NCBI RefSeq assembly: GCF_001747085.1
Contig: NZ_MDJD01000007.1
Coordinates: 496,001-560,000, forward strand
DNA length: 64,000 nucleotides
From: Flavivirga aquatica
GTDB lineage: Bacteria; Bacteroidota; Bacteroidia; Flavobacteriales; Flavobacteriaceae
Reading direction: 5' to 3'
Positions within the stretch are counted from its first letter, which is position 1. Each line of letters begins with the position of its first letter. The translations under genes were made by a program, and so were the position numbers. Below are positions 25,136 through 34,721 of the stretch, one piece after another. The notes below the pieces were generated by a model. That model was given only the letters and a program-made list of their open reading frames with translations, was not told the DNA's origin and did not search any database.

Positions 25136-28100
25136 ATGGAAACTCCACTTCGCCATGTATTAATGACGGCTATATTTTTGTGTACATTCATAACTATAGC
25201 CCAAAATCCTATATGGAAAAAAACGAAACGTATAGCCAATTCTAAGTCTTTAGATAAATTTCATTTAGATGAGAATAAAGTTCAAACATTTGAACTTAAT
25301 GTATCTTCTTTAAAACAAAATTTATCTTCAGCAACATCAAGAAGATCTCCTAATAAGAGCAAAAAAACAATCATTCAAATACCTCAAAGTAATGGCAAAA
25401 CACAATCTTTTGAAGTATATGAAGCTGCTGTCTTTTCTCCAGAACTCGCTGCTAAATATCCAAATATTAAATCCTATGTAGGCTATAGTACAGACCGTTT
25501 TGGAACAAGGTTAAGAATGAGCATATCCCCACAAGGCATTCAAGCTATGATTTCTAACACGGATAAGCCAACCCAATTTATACAGCCTACCTATAAAGGC
25601 TCTAACCAATATGTTTTATATGATAAAAATGCAAAACGCAAGCATCGAGACGATTTTAAATGCGGCACAACTCATAAATCAGATAGAGCCTCTAAAAAAC
25701 AACTAACTAGTAAAATCTTAATTAATGAAGGTGGTGCTAACGATCAAACTTTAAGAAAGTATAGAATAGCCGTATCAACTACTTCTGAATACACTGCTTA
25801 TCATGATGATGGAAATAACAGTAATGGCGATGCTATTGCCGATGCCTTAGCTGCAATAAATGCTACATTAACAAGAGTAAACCAAGTTTACGAAACCGAT
25901 ATGGCTATTACCTTCGAGCTTGTTGATGCAACACAGTTAATATATAACAACTCTTCAACAGACCCTTATTCACAAGGGTTTGATTTAAATGGTGAAGTAC
26001 AAGAGACTTTAACTAGTGTTTTAGGAAATGATGCTTATGACATTGGGCACTTATTTACACGTAGTGAAGCTATTTCTAGTGCTGGATGCATTGCTTGCGT
26101 ATGTGAGGATGACGAAAAGGATGGAGCTCCATACAAAGGTTCTGCTTTTACTGGGTCTGTTAATGGTATCCCAGAAGGTGATGCCTATGATATTAGTTAT
26201 GTTGCCCATGAAATAGGGCATCAAATGGGAGCAAATCATACAACAGGTGATAATTCTGAAGGTTACGGTGTTAATTCTGAACCAGGTAGTGGAAGCACGA
26301 TTATGGGATATGCAGGTGCAACAGGATCTGACGATATTCAATTAGAAAGCGATCCTTATTTTCATTACCATAGTATTAGACAAATTATGAACGTTGTTAC
26401 CAACCAAGCAACATGCTGGCAAACAAATAACCCTGGTAACATTACTAATAATCCTCCATTAGCAAACGCTGGTAACGACTATAACATTCCTGCAGGGACT
26501 GCTTATGTCTTAAAAGGCGCCGTAACAGACATTGATGGGACAGGAAACTTAACGTATTGCTGGGAACAAACCGATAGCTCAAGCAGAAGAGAAGTTTCGA
26601 ACTCAGATAATTTTGGTCCAACATTAGCTACGGCACCGATGAACAGGTCATTACCTCCTTCAAATTCACCAAACAGATACATTCCTAGATTTAGTAGTGT
26701 TTTAGCTGGTAATACCACTCAAACTAATCCAACTATTGGTAGCGACTGGGAAACTGTAGCTACAATTGCAAGAAGCTTGAATTGGGCATTAACCGTTAGA
26801 GACAGGGCGCCTGCTAACGCTACTGGCGGACAAAGTAGTTTCGATACTATGAAAATAACCGTAGAAAACACCGTTCCTTTTACTGTGACTAATCCTGTAT
26901 CATGGGGGCAAGGCTCTAATCAAACCATAGAATGGCATGTAGGACAAACAACTAATAGCTCCATTAATTGCCAAAATGTAAACATCAAATTATCCACAGA
27001 TGGAGGTGCTACATTTTCAACTACCATTGCAAGCAATACACCTAATGATGGTTCTTATAGTTACACAGTTCCTGCTATTCCTGATACATCTTCAGCAAGA
27101 CTATTAATAGAAGCAGCTGATAATATTTTTTATGATGTCTCAGATTTTAATTTTTCTATTAGCAATGCCCCTAGTTTTTTTGTAAACCAAACAAATGTTA
27201 CTAACGTTGCTTGTTCAACCACATCAGCAACCTATTCTTTCAATTTCACAACGGATAATGGTTTTTCAGAAAATACAGTATTTAGCGTTTCTGGAATACC
27301 AACAGGTAGCTCTGCAGTATTTAACCCAACGAGTATGTCTAGCTCAGGATCATTCACTATGACTATAGACAATATTGATGCTCATGGTTTATACGATCTT
27401 GTTGTAAGTGGCACATCAACTTCTGTTACTAAAAACTTCCCTACTGAATTATCAATTTTTAAACATTGTGCCTCTTCTGGAGATAACGATTCTGATTTTA
27501 AAACAGCTACAACATTAGTTCAATTTAACACAATTAATAATCCATCTGGTAAATTAGGTGGATATACAAGTTATCATAAAATTTCCACAAATGTAAACCA
27601 AGGTAATTCATATGATTTAAATGTACATGCCAATACAGATGGCCCTTATGATGCTGAAGTCTATGCATGGATCGACTGGAATAAAGATTGTGATTTCGAT
27701 GATCCAGGTGAATTTTATGATTTAGGCTTAGCAAATAACACACCCAATGGTCCTCCTGCTAGTGCACCACTATCAATAACAATTCCAGAAGAGTCAGCCT
27801 TAGGTGCTACTGTAATGAGAATAGGTACAGGAGCTTATTATGGTGATGACAATCACATATTTGCTTGTGATGATACAGACGCTGACGGAGAATGGGAAGA
27901 CTACACTATTAATATTAAAGAATCTTTATCAACCGAATCTTTTGAATTTAATAACTTTAATGTCTCTCCTAACCCTAATAAAGGGACATTTACAGTGAAG
28001 TTAAATGACGCTTCGAGCAAAATTAATCTTGAAGTATTTGATATAAGAGGCCGTATTATTTATAAAAATACATATCAAAAATCTGCAAACTTTAATGAAG

Positions 28101-28192
28101 AGATTAAACTAAATAATGTTACTTCTGGTTTATATTTATTAAAGGTTAGCGATGACTCAAGAACATCAACTAGAAAAATTATTATTAAATAA
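25136..28192 (+). CDS. Secreted reprolysin-like zinc metallopeptidase with T9SS sorting domain, copy 2
   Basis: 1018 residues, collinear with the preceding gene. It has a signal peptide (CTFITIAQN), the propeptide segment AAKYPNIKSYVGYSTDRFGTR, and catalytic HEIGHQMGANH at His358 with Met-turn GSTIMGYAG. The same Ig/FN3-like middle follows, then a GEVEDY-type domain whose core reads GEWEDYTINI, and a T9SS tail (NVSPNPNKGTFTVKL to KIIIK). Identity to copy 1 is high in the catalytic and sorting regions and lower in the propeptide and prodomain junction. This is a tandem duplication with likely shift in substrate range (inference). It is followed by a terminator at 28231-28267. Confidence 0.92.
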   Translation: METPLRHVLMTAIFLCTFITIAQNPIWKKTKRIANSKSLDKFHLDENKVQTFELNVSSLKQNLSSATSRRSPNKSKKTIIQIPQSNGKTQSFEVYEAAVFSPELAAKYPNIKSYVGYSTDRFGTRLRMSISPQGIQAMISNTDKPTQFIQPTYKGSNQYVLYDKNAKRKHRDDFKCGTTHKSDRASKKQLTSKILINEGGANDQTLRKYRIAVSTTSEYTAYHDDGNNSNGDAIADALAAINATLTRVNQVYETDMAITFELVDATQLIYNNSSTDPYSQGFDLNGEVQETLTSVLGNDAYDIGHLFTRSEAISSAGCIACVCEDDEKDGAPYKGSAFTGSVNGIPEGDAYDISYVAHEIGHQMGANHTTGDNSEGYGVNSEPGSGSTIMGYAGATGSDDIQLESDPYFHYHSIRQIMNVVTNQATCWQTNNPGNITNNPPLANAGNDYNIPAGTAYVLKGAVTDIDGTGNLTYCWEQTDSSSRREVSNSDNFGPTLATAPMNRSLPPSNSPNRYIPRFSSVLAGNTTQTNPTIGSDWETVATIARSLNWALTVRDRAPANATGGQSSFDTMKITVENTVPFTVTNPVSWGQGSNQTIEWHVGQTTNSSINCQNVNIKLSTDGGATFSTTIASNTPNDGSYSYTVPAIPDTSSARLLIEAADNIFYDVSDFNFSISNAPSFFVNQTNVTNVACSTTSATYSFNFTTDNGFSENTVFSVSGIPTGSSAVFNPTSMSSSGSFTMTIDNIDAHGLYDLVVSGTSTSVTKNFPTELSIFKHCASSGDNDSDFKTATTLVQFNTINNPSGKLGGYTSYHKISTNVNQGNSYDLNVHANTDGPYDAEVYAWIDWNKDCDFDDPGEFYDLGLANNTPNGPPASAPLSITIPEESALGATVMRIGTGAYYGDDNHIFACDDTDADGEWEDYTINIKESLSTESFEFNNFNVSPNPNKGTFTVKLNDASSKINLEVFDIRGRIIYKNTYQKSANFNEEIKLNNVTSGLYLLKVSDDSRTSTRKIIIK

Positions 28193-28230
28193 TACCAATT
28201 ATAAATTAAGTAGAAATACTCAAAATATTA

Positions 28231-28267
28231 AAAAGCTGTTCTAATATTATTTTAGGGCAGCTTTTTT
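28231..28267 (+). terminator. Terminator after the metallopeptidase pair
   Basis: Imperfect stem AAAAGCTGTTCTAA with TTAGGGCAGCTTTT, loop around ATATTATT, then a TTTTTT run. It lies 38 bases past the stop of copy 2. Confidence 0.7.
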
Positions 28268-28448
28268 ATTCAGCACCAAAAAAAACATAAAAATATCAAG
28301 TTCAATAGGTTTCTTTTTCAGTTATATTTCAACATGAAATACTAAGAATATAAATAATACCAATTTAAACACATTCATTTTCTCAATAAATTTACTTACT
28401 ATTGTCAGTTTAATAAAAGTAAGTCTTATAATAACGTAATCACTTCAA

Positions 28449-28946
28449 ATGAAACCAGCTCTTATAATCATCGATATGCAAAAGGCTTTTTTTAAAGGTC
28501 GTTGTAAAACATCTATGAAAACTGCCTCCTCTGTTATTAACGATGCTATTTCTTATTTTAAACAACAAAACCTACCTATTATATGGGTACAGGATGTTAA
28601 CAAAAAAGAGGGTGCTATTCCTGGGACAGAAGGCTTTGAACTTATTGATTGCTTAAATTCCAATGAAATTAAACATACTATACATAAACAAAACTTAGAT
28701 TGTTTTACCAATACCAACTGTGTAGATATATTAAATCAGCAGGGTATCAACACTGTTATCATTTCTGGTTTTTGTGCAGATTACTGCGTGTTATCCTCGT
28801 ATAAAGGTGCTCTAAAAAATGGTTTTACGGCAGCTATTCTTAAACAAGGTATTGCAGCAGGATCTCAAGAAGATATTAACGAAGTGGTAATAAATAATGA
28901 CACCGTATCTATTTCTTTTCTAAAAAAAATAGTTGAAGGAATTTAA
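28449..28946 (+). CDS. Isochorismatase-like cysteine hydrolase
   Basis: 165 residues. The triad of the family is visible: Asp9 in ALIIIDMQKAFF, a Lys in the NKKEGAIPGTEGFELID region, and the catalytic Cys in VIISGFCADYCVLSSYKGAL, preceded by a cis-peptide-type segment. The length fits small nicotinamidase-related hydrolases. The substrate is unknown; an amide or related carbamoyl compound is expected. It is cytoplasmic. It is convergent with pth, whose stop lies 37 bases away. Confidence 0.85.
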   Translation: MKPALIIIDMQKAFFKGRCKTSMKTASSVINDAISYFKQQNLPIIWVQDVNKKEGAIPGTEGFELIDCLNSNEIKHTIHKQNLDCFTNTNCVDILNQQGINTVIISGFCADYCVLSSYKGALKNGFTAAILKQGIAAGSQEDINEVVINNDTVSISFLKKIVEGI

Positions 28947-28982
28947 AATAACAGATCAACCTTATATTAATACAAAAAGCTT

Positions 28983-29549
28983 TTATTTACCATTAAACTC
29001 GTTCATTGTATTATTCATACCTGCTAATCCAAAAGATTTAATAAGTGCTACGGATTTATCTAGACGTTCTATTAGATTCTTGTTTTCTTCTTCTGTCCAC
29101 TCTCCTAAAACATATTCTACTTGTCTTCCTTTAGTAAAAGCATCACTTATTCCAAATCTAAATCGATTATATTTAGTGGTATTCAATTTATCTTGAATAT
29201 CCTTTAAACCATTATGACCTCCATCACTTCCTTTTATCTTAACTCGTATACTCCCAAAAGGTAAATTTAAATCATCAGTAATAACCAATACATTTTCTAA
29301 AGGAACCTTCTCTTTAGTAAGCCAATACAAAACAGCTTTTCCGCTTAAATTCATATAGGTATTAGGCTTGAGTAGTATAAATGTTCTCCCTTTTAATTTA
29401 TAGGTTGTAATATCTCCTAATTTTTGAGTCTCAAAAGTTAAACTTTCTTCTTTTGCTAAATAATCTAAAATCTTAAACCCTATATTATGACGTGTTTCAG
29501 CATACTTCTCGCCAATATTCCCTAAACCAACTATTAAATATTTCTTCAT
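28983..29549 (-). CDS. pth: Peptidyl-tRNA hydrolase
   Basis: 188 residues. KYLIVGLGNIGEKYAETRHNIGFKIL carries the catalytic His and substrate Asn. KPNTYMNLSGKAV and VITDDLNLPFGSIRVK with the active-site Asp follow, then GSDGGHNGLKDI. It releases tRNA from prematurely dissociated peptidyl-tRNA in the cytoplasm. It lies downstream of the L25 gene on the same strand, separated by that gene's terminator. Confidence 0.96.
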   Translation of the reverse strand: MKKYLIVGLGNIGEKYAETRHNIGFKILDYLAKEESLTFETQKLGDITTYKLKGRTFILLKPNTYMNLSGKAVLYWLTKEKVPLENVLVITDDLNLPFGSIRVKIKGSDGGHNGLKDIQDKLNTTKYNRFRFGISDAFTKGRQVEYVLGEWTEEENKNLIERLDKSVALIKSFGLAGMNNTMNEFNGK

Positions 29550-29621
29550 AGGATCCTTTTCTTCAACATCGTTTTTTTCTTAAACAAATAATTTAACTAT
29601 AAAATTTATTTCTGTAAAAAT

Positions 29622-29656
29622 AAAAAAGCATCCTGAATAATACAGAATGCTTTTTA
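29622..29656 (-). terminator. Terminator of the L25 gene
   Basis: AAAAAAGCATcCTG / CAGaATGCTTTTT stem with loop AATAATA. A-run and T-run on opposite sides allow bidirectional function. It sits between the L25 stop and the pth start. Confidence 0.75.
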
Positions 29657-29675
29657 TATTTAATAAGAATATGTT

Positions 29676-30299
29676 CTATTCTTGAGTAGCCTCAGCTGCA
29701 GGTGCTTCTGCTCCTTCTACTGTTTCTTCTTCATCTTCTTCATCTAGAACAGCTGTTCTAGATGTTCTAACTTGACAAACTACTGTATTATCTGAATGTA
29801 AGAACGTGTAGTTTTCACTTGGTAAATCTCCAACAGCAACTTTACCTCCAATTTTTAATGGCGTAATATCTATTTCTATAAAATCAGGTAAATTAGCAGG
29901 AAGTGCTTTAATACGTAATTTTCTGTTATTTTTTCTTAAAACCCCACCGTTTTTAACACCTTTGGAGTTACCTACAAGATTAACAGGTATATTTAAAGCG
30001 ATTTCTTTATCTTCAAATAATTGATAGAAATCTATGTGTAATATTTTATCTGTTACTGGGTGAAATTGAATATCTTGAAGTACTGCATTTAAAGTTTCTC
30101 CATTATCTAAATTAATCACAACTGTATGCGCATTAGGCGTGTATACTAGTTTAGAAAAAGCTAATTCTGGTGCTGAAAAATGCACTGGCTTATCTCCTCC
30201 GTATAATACGCAAGGAACCTGACCAGCATTACGTAAGGCTTTTGTTGCTTTTTTACCTACGCTTTCTCTTTGAGATCCGTTAATTGTAATTGATTTCAT
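29676..30299 (-). CDS. rplY: Ribosomal protein bL25 (CTC/general stress form)
   Basis: 207 residues. [21 protein letters not shown] starts the 5S-rRNA-binding L25 domain, and [21 protein letters not shown] is the conserved core. A second beta-rich TL5/CTC domain follows ([21 protein letters not shown]). The C-terminal tail is acidic and Ala-rich ([21 protein letters not shown] region). It binds 5S rRNA in the large subunit. It is immediately downstream of prs on the same strand, an arrangement also common outside this phylum. Confidence 0.95.
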   Translation of the reverse strand: MKSITINGSQRESVGKKATKALRNAGQVPCVLYGGDKPVHFSAPELAFSKLVYTPNAHTVVINLDNGETLNAVLQDIQFHPVTDKILHIDFYQLFEDKEIALNIPVNLVGNSKGVKNGGVLRKNNRKLRIKALPANLPDFIEIDITPLKIGGKVAVGDLPSENYTFLHSDNTVVCQVRTSRTAVLDEEDEEETVEGAEAPAAEATQE

Positions 30300-30359
30300 T
30301 TTTGTTTATATATATTTAATTAATATTCTTTGTTTTTGTTTCTCTTAAAAAAGAGCAAC

Positions 30360-31301
30360 TTACATTACAAATGTAGAACTAATAGATTTATTGTTATGGA
30401 CATTATCCATAACCTGTGCAAATAAATCTGCACAGCCCAAAACTCTAATTTTATCACTTTTTTGAGATAAAGGAATTGAGTCTGTTACTATTAATTCTTC
30501 TAATTTTGAGTTTTCTAATTTTTCATAAGCATTCCCAGATAATATAGGGTGTGTACAAATAGCCCTTACACTTAATGCACCACGTTCCATCATTAAATCT
30601 GCTGCTTTTGTTAAAGTTCCAGCAGTATCAACCATATCATCAACCAATACTACATTTTTACCTGTAACATCACCAATAAGTTCCATATGTGAAATTACAT
30701 TCGCTTTAGCACGTTGCTTATAACAAATTACTACATCACTTTTTAATGCTTTAGAATATGCATAGGCTCTTTTAGATCCCCCCATATCTGGAGAAGCAAT
30801 CGTTAAATTATCTAAATTTAAACTTCTTAAATATGGCAAGAATATAGTAGATGCAAATAGGTGATCTACTGGTTTTTCAAAAAAGCCTTGAATTTGGTCT
30901 GCATGCAAATCCATCGTTATAATACGAGTTGCTCCTGCTGCCTCTAACATTTTAGCCACTAATTTTGCAGCTATTGGTACTCTTGGTTTATCTTTTCTAT
31001 CTTGTCTAGCCCAACCAAAATATGGCAATACAGCTGTAATATGTCTTGCTGAAGCACGTTTTGCTGCATCAATCATTAACAGCATCTCCATTAAATTTTC
31101 TGGACCAGGGTTGGTTGAACCAATAATAAAAATTCGTGTTCCTCTTATAGATTCTTCATATGAAGGTTGGAATTCACCATCGCTATAAGTTGAAGTAATT
31201 ACATTACCTAATTCTGCTCCAAATGCTTTAGCAATTTTTTCACCAAGAATTTCACTCTGCGTACATGCAAAAATTTTAGCTTCAGGAATAACGTTTGGCA
31301 T
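30360..31301 (-). CDS. prs: Ribose-phosphate pyrophosphokinase
   Basis: 313 residues. TYSDGEFQPSYEESIRG and STNPGPENLMEMLLMIDAAKRASA form the early conserved block. YFGWARQDRKDKPR is the ATP/flexible-loop motif and MDLHADQIQGFF the divalent-metal segment. VVLVDDMVDTAGTLTKAAD is the PRPP-binding loop. It makes PRPP from ribose 5-phosphate and ATP for nucleotide, His and Trp synthesis. A TAAATTTG element lies 54-61 bases before the start. It is divergent from the tRNA-Leu gene. Confidence 0.97.
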   Translation of the reverse strand: MPNVIPEAKIFACTQSEILGEKIAKAFGAELGNVITSTYSDGEFQPSYEESIRGTRIFIIGSTNPGPENLMEMLLMIDAAKRASARHITAVLPYFGWARQDRKDKPRVPIAAKLVAKMLEAAGATRIITMDLHADQIQGFFEKPVDHLFASTIFLPYLRSLNLDNLTIASPDMGGSKRAYAYSKALKSDVVICYKQRAKANVISHMELIGDVTGKNVVLVDDMVDTAGTLTKAADLMMERGALSVRAICTHPILSGNAYEKLENSKLEELIVTDSIPLSQKSDKIRVLGCADLFAQVMDNVHNNKSISSTFVM

Positions 31302-31354
31302 AGTTAACTTATTGTTTTAGAGTGCGCAAGCACCACGTGATTTTTAACAAGGTG

Positions 31355-31362
31355 CAAATTTA
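31355..31362 (-). promoter_or_regulatory. -7 element of prs
   Basis: CAAATTTA reads TAAATTTG on the minus strand, a TAnnTTTG match 54 bases upstream of the prs start. The -33 element is unclear. Confidence 0.4.
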
Positions 31363-31402
31363 TGCATTTATTTTAACCTAAAAAGTATATTGACTAGTAT
31401 TT

Positions 31403-31435
31403 TTGCGATTATTATAGAAAAAATATATATTTTTG
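31403..31435 (+). promoter_or_regulatory. Promoter of tRNA-Leu
   Basis: TTG at 31403-31405 and TATTTTTG at 31428-31435 are separated by 22 bases, in the range of the Bacteroidota -33/-7 pair. The tRNA 5' end is 14 bases further on. Confidence 0.5.
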
Positions 31436-31448
31436 CTGCTCACTATAT

Positions 31449-31530
31449 GCTCAAGTGGCGGAATTGGTAGACGCGCTGGATTCAAAATCCAGTTCTTTCG
31501 GGAGTGTGGGTTCGATTCCCACCTTGAGTA
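31449..31530 (+). tRNA. tRNA-Leu (anticodon CAA)
   Basis: Class II cloverleaf. Acceptor GCTCAAG pairs with CTTGAGT (one G-U). The D arm has GGCGGAATTGGTAGACGC. The anticodon stem CTGGA/TCCAG encloses loop TTCAAAA, giving anticodon CAA for UUG codons. A long variable arm follows, then the T arm GTGGGTTCGATTCCCAC. Discriminator A; CCA is not encoded. A terminator begins 3 bases later. Confidence 0.96.
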
Positions 31531-31532
31531 CT

Positions 31533-31566
31533 AAAGGCTTTAACATTTCTGTTAAAGCCTTTTTTA
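31533..31566 (+). terminator. Terminator of tRNA-Leu
   Basis: AAAGGCTTTAACA / TGTTAAAGCCTTT stem with a TTTC loop, then a T-run. Nearly the same stem is used by the terminator at 58944-58981. Confidence 0.9.
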
Positions 31567-31877
31567 TTTGTTCCCGTTTTAGAAAAAAATATATAGCATT
31601 ACTATCTTTAGTTATAAGACTACTTATTTATAGTAATTGTTTTTAAATAAGTAATTAAAAATTGCAGCAGATTTTAAGCATCAATCTAAATTCTAATAAA
31701 ATTGATTGAATAATATCTAAATTCACAAAAAAAGTATAAGTACATCCTTAAAAGAAAGCTTAATTTAACCTAAAATTAATCCTATATTTATATAAATAAG
31801 AGACACCAAATAAAAGGCAACAAATTATATATTGCATTTTTTGATATTCTCCTTTTAAAACAAAAAAACCAACACGA
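31567..31877. other. Intergenic region without recognisable content
   Basis: About 310 AT-rich bases between the tRNA terminator and the broken SMP-30 gene. No ORF, repeat or clear TAnnTTTG promoter stands out. Confidence 0.5.
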
Positions 31878-32756
31878 TTGATTACATGTGAATTAGAATA
31901 CAAAACCTACTCCAAATTAGGAGAAGGAGCCTTTTGGAATTACAAAACCCAAGAACTTTACTGGATAGATATAGAAAATAAAAAACTTCATATTTACAAA
32001 CCAAAGACTAAGATTAATAAATCTCTAGAAACATCATCTAGAATAGGAACTGTTGTACCTATAGATAATGAAAGCGCCATTATTGCTCTTGAAAACGGCA
32101 TTTATATTATAGATACAAATTCTGGCAAAACAATATTGTTTTCAGAAATTGAAAACACAATAACTACCAATAGGTTTAATGATGGAAAATACGATCCTCT
32201 AGGAAATCTATGGGTTAGCTCAATGAGTTTAAAAAACAAAAAACACCAAGCCTATTTATATAAAGTAAATAAAAATGGAAAAGCCCACAAAATGCTTTAC
32301 AACATAACCACATCTAACGGTATTGTCTGGACAAAAAACAAAACAACCATGTATTATATTGACACCCCTACAAATAAAATGATAGCTTACAGTTATAATA
32401 TTGAAAATGCCACAATTTCAAATAAAAGAATTGCAGTCGAAATACCAAAAAAATTAGGATTTCCTGATGGCATGCAATTGATGAAAATAACACACTTTGG
32501 GTAGGTATGTGGAACAACAAAGCTGTTATTAATTTCAATCCTATTACAGGAAAACTCATTTCTAAAATTAACATCCCCGTTTTAAACGTTACATCTTGTG
32601 CTTTTGGAGAAATACACTTAGGCACTCTTTTTACAACAACAGCAAAACAAGGCAATGACTAATAAAGAATTAAAAAAAACCCCGTTACCTGTCTCTATAT
32701 TTAAAATTATGCCTGGCCTTAAAGACGTAGAGAATACTTTTTTCAAAATTAAATAA
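31878..32756 (+). pseudogene. SMP-30/gluconolactonase/LRE family gene with two frameshifts
   Basis: Frame 1 runs from a TTG at 31878 to 32504: the six-bladed propeller start YSKLGEGAFWNYKTQELYWID, then SRIGTVVPID and NRFNDGKYDPLGNLWVSSM. A missing base near GATGGCATGCAATTG (about 32466-32480) shifts the frame. The next frame continues AIDENNTLWVGMWNNKAV and NIPVLNVTSCAFGEI to a stop after KQGND. A second shift at about 32653 leads to MTNKELKKTPLPVSIFKI and ends at 32756. All blades of a ~290-residue protein are therefore present but in three frames. Family members hydrolyse sugar lactones. It lies 22 bases ahead of the sugar symporter and was probably its operon partner. Confidence 0.8.
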
Positions 32757-32778
32757 CTTATAAACATAAAAAACAAAT

Positions 32779-34389
32779 ATGTCTAACACTAACAAACTCT
32801 CAATTAAAGAAAAAATAGGATACGCATTAGGAGATGGCGCCGCAAATATTGCCTGGAGAGGTGTAGCTACATTTTTATTCATTTTCTACACAGATATTTT
32901 TGGACTAAACCCTGCAACAGTTGGTTTATTATTTTTAGTAGCTAGATTTAGCGATGGCATTAGCGATATTTTAATGGGAATTATTAGCGATAGAACCAAA
33001 TCTAAATATGGAAAATTTAGGCCTTGGATTTTATGGACGGCAATTCCTTTAGGCGCTATTTTATCTCTATTATTTACCAGTCCAGATCTTAATTCTACAG
33101 GTAAAATTATATACGCCTACTGCACTTATATTTTATTCACACTTATTTACACAGCTAACAACATCCCTTACGGAGCATTAATGGCTGTTATGACTGGAGA
33201 CGACAAAGAGCGCACAAGCTTAGGATCGTATAGAATGGTTGGTGCTTTTGCTGGTGGCATGTTAGTACAAGGTGCCTTGCTCTTTTTAGTGGCTTATTTT
33301 GGAAATGTAAACCCTACAGTTATAGTCGATAAATTAGCTGATGAAAAATTTATAGTAGAAGTATCTACTCCTTCTGATGTTGCAAATGCTAATATTAAAA
33401 CCATTAATGGCATTGCTCTTTTTTCATGGAGTGGAGATATGAATATTAATTCGCAAGACAATACACCAACGCATGGAAAAAGTTTCTCTATAGAATCTAA
33501 TAAAAAATATAGATTTATTGTTACTGGTGAAAAAAATATTACCGCCAATGATATTTCAATTATAGATCAAAAACAAGGCTACAGCAACTCAATGTATTTA
33601 TTATCTGCTTTTTTAGCTTTATTCATGTTCGTTACATTTTACTCGACAAAGGAAAGGATTACTCCTCCTAAAAGCCAAAAAAGTAATTTAACGAAAGACC
33701 TAAAAGATTTAATAGCCAATAAGCCTTGGCTAGTTTTACTTGCTGTAGGTTTATTATTTAACATATACAACTCTATTAAACAAGGTATTGTTATTATTTA
33801 TTTTACACACTATTTAAACAATCAACTTCTGGCAGCCAGTTTTTTAGTTGGACTAATGCTAGCTTCAATTGCAGGGGCTATGATAACCGCTCCACTTGGA
33901 AAAAAACTAGGTAAACGTAAATTATTTATTTATGCTTTAATTTTTTCTGGATTAGTAAATGCTTTACTTGTTTTTTGTAGACCTAATGATGTAGAAGCTA
34001 TTTTTACAATTGGTATCATTTCTGAATTTTCCGCAGCTATTTTTCCAACATTATTTTTCGCAATGCTAGGTGATGCGGCTGATTATTCAGAATTTAAAAA
34101 CGAAAGAAGAGCTACTGGACTTATATATTCTGCTGGGTCTTTTGCCACAAAATTTGGAGGAGGAATTGCAGGAGCCATAATAGGTTTTGTTCTAGCAGCA
34201 TTTAACTACAATGGTCAAGATTCTGCATCTATAAGCGGAGCTATTCCTGGAATTATTATGTTAATGAGCTGGATACCAACAATTATCACCTGCATTGCTG
34301 CATTTTTAATGATACTATATCCATTAAACCAAAAAAAATTAGACGAGATTACATTAGAATTGAATACTAGAAGAAAAGAAAACACTTAA
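32779..34389 (+). CDS. GPH-family (glycoside-pentoside-hexuronide) cation symporter with periplasmic insertion
   Basis: 536 residues, about 12 membrane helices. GPH marks: YALGDGAANIAWRGVATFLFIFYTD, RFSDGISDILMGIISDRT followed by KSKYGKFRPWIL (the cation/sugar Asp pair and conserved loop), and GDAADYSEFKNERRATGLIYS in the second half. Residues about 175-267 (from NVNPTVIVDKLADEKF to KQGYSNSMY) form a polar, beta-rich insertion. It lies between helices corresponding to TM5 and TM6 of MelB, facing the periplasm. The protein should import a sugar or glycoside with Na+ or H+. It is paired with the decayed SMP-30 gene and ends near a bidirectional terminator. Confidence 0.88.
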   Translation: MSNTNKLSIKEKIGYALGDGAANIAWRGVATFLFIFYTDIFGLNPATVGLLFLVARFSDGISDILMGIISDRTKSKYGKFRPWILWTAIPLGAILSLLFTSPDLNSTGKIIYAYCTYILFTLIYTANNIPYGALMAVMTGDDKERTSLGSYRMVGAFAGGMLVQGALLFLVAYFGNVNPTVIVDKLADEKFIVEVSTPSDVANANIKTINGIALFSWSGDMNINSQDNTPTHGKSFSIESNKKYRFIVTGEKNITANDISIIDQKQGYSNSMYLLSAFLALFMFVTFYSTKERITPPKSQKSNLTKDLKDLIANKPWLVLLAVGLLFNIYNSIKQGIVIIYFTHYLNNQLLAASFLVGLMLASIAGAMITAPLGKKLGKRKLFIYALIFSGLVNALLVFCRPNDVEAIFTIGIISEFSAAIFPTLFFAMLGDAADYSEFKNERRATGLIYSAGSFATKFGGGIAGAIIGFVLAAFNYNGQDSASISGAIPGIIMLMSWIPTIITCIAAFLMILYPLNQKKLDEITLELNTRRKENT

Positions 34390-34666
34390 CTAGATCGTTT
34401 TTATAATAGAACTCATTTAAGGTTTTCTAATTAACTATAAAACACTGTTTTCACTTCAGAAAAAATAAATGAATTATAAAAAGCATTAATGACTTGACAA
34501 GTTTTCAAATTATTATGCTTCTTTTTTATTTTAATAATACTTAAACACTATACAAAATTACCCTAAATAGTCTCTCTATAAAGTAAGCTTCAAATAAATT
34601 TCATAAAATAAAGAACAATTTTTGTAACCATTTACAAAACCCTAAATTGGTTACACAAAAAAAAGA

Positions 34667-34689
34667 GCTGATAACATATTGCTATCAGC
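34667..34689. terminator. Bidirectional terminator between symporter and GH3 genes
   Basis: GCTGATA/TATCAGC stem with a 9-base loop. CTTTTTTC follows on the plus side and CTCTTTTTTTT on the minus side. It serves the convergent symporter and beta-glucosidase transcripts. The rest of the 330-base gap holds only a weaker GTAACCA/TGGTTAC dyad at 34624-34654. Confidence 0.8.
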
Positions 34690-34721
34690 CTTTTTTCAAA
34701 AAAACATCCCAAAAAAACCAA

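Noticed and set aside
26051-26718. Minus-strand frames within the second metallopeptidase gene
   Set aside because: Low-complexity shadows of the plus-strand coding sequence without starts, motifs or homology features.
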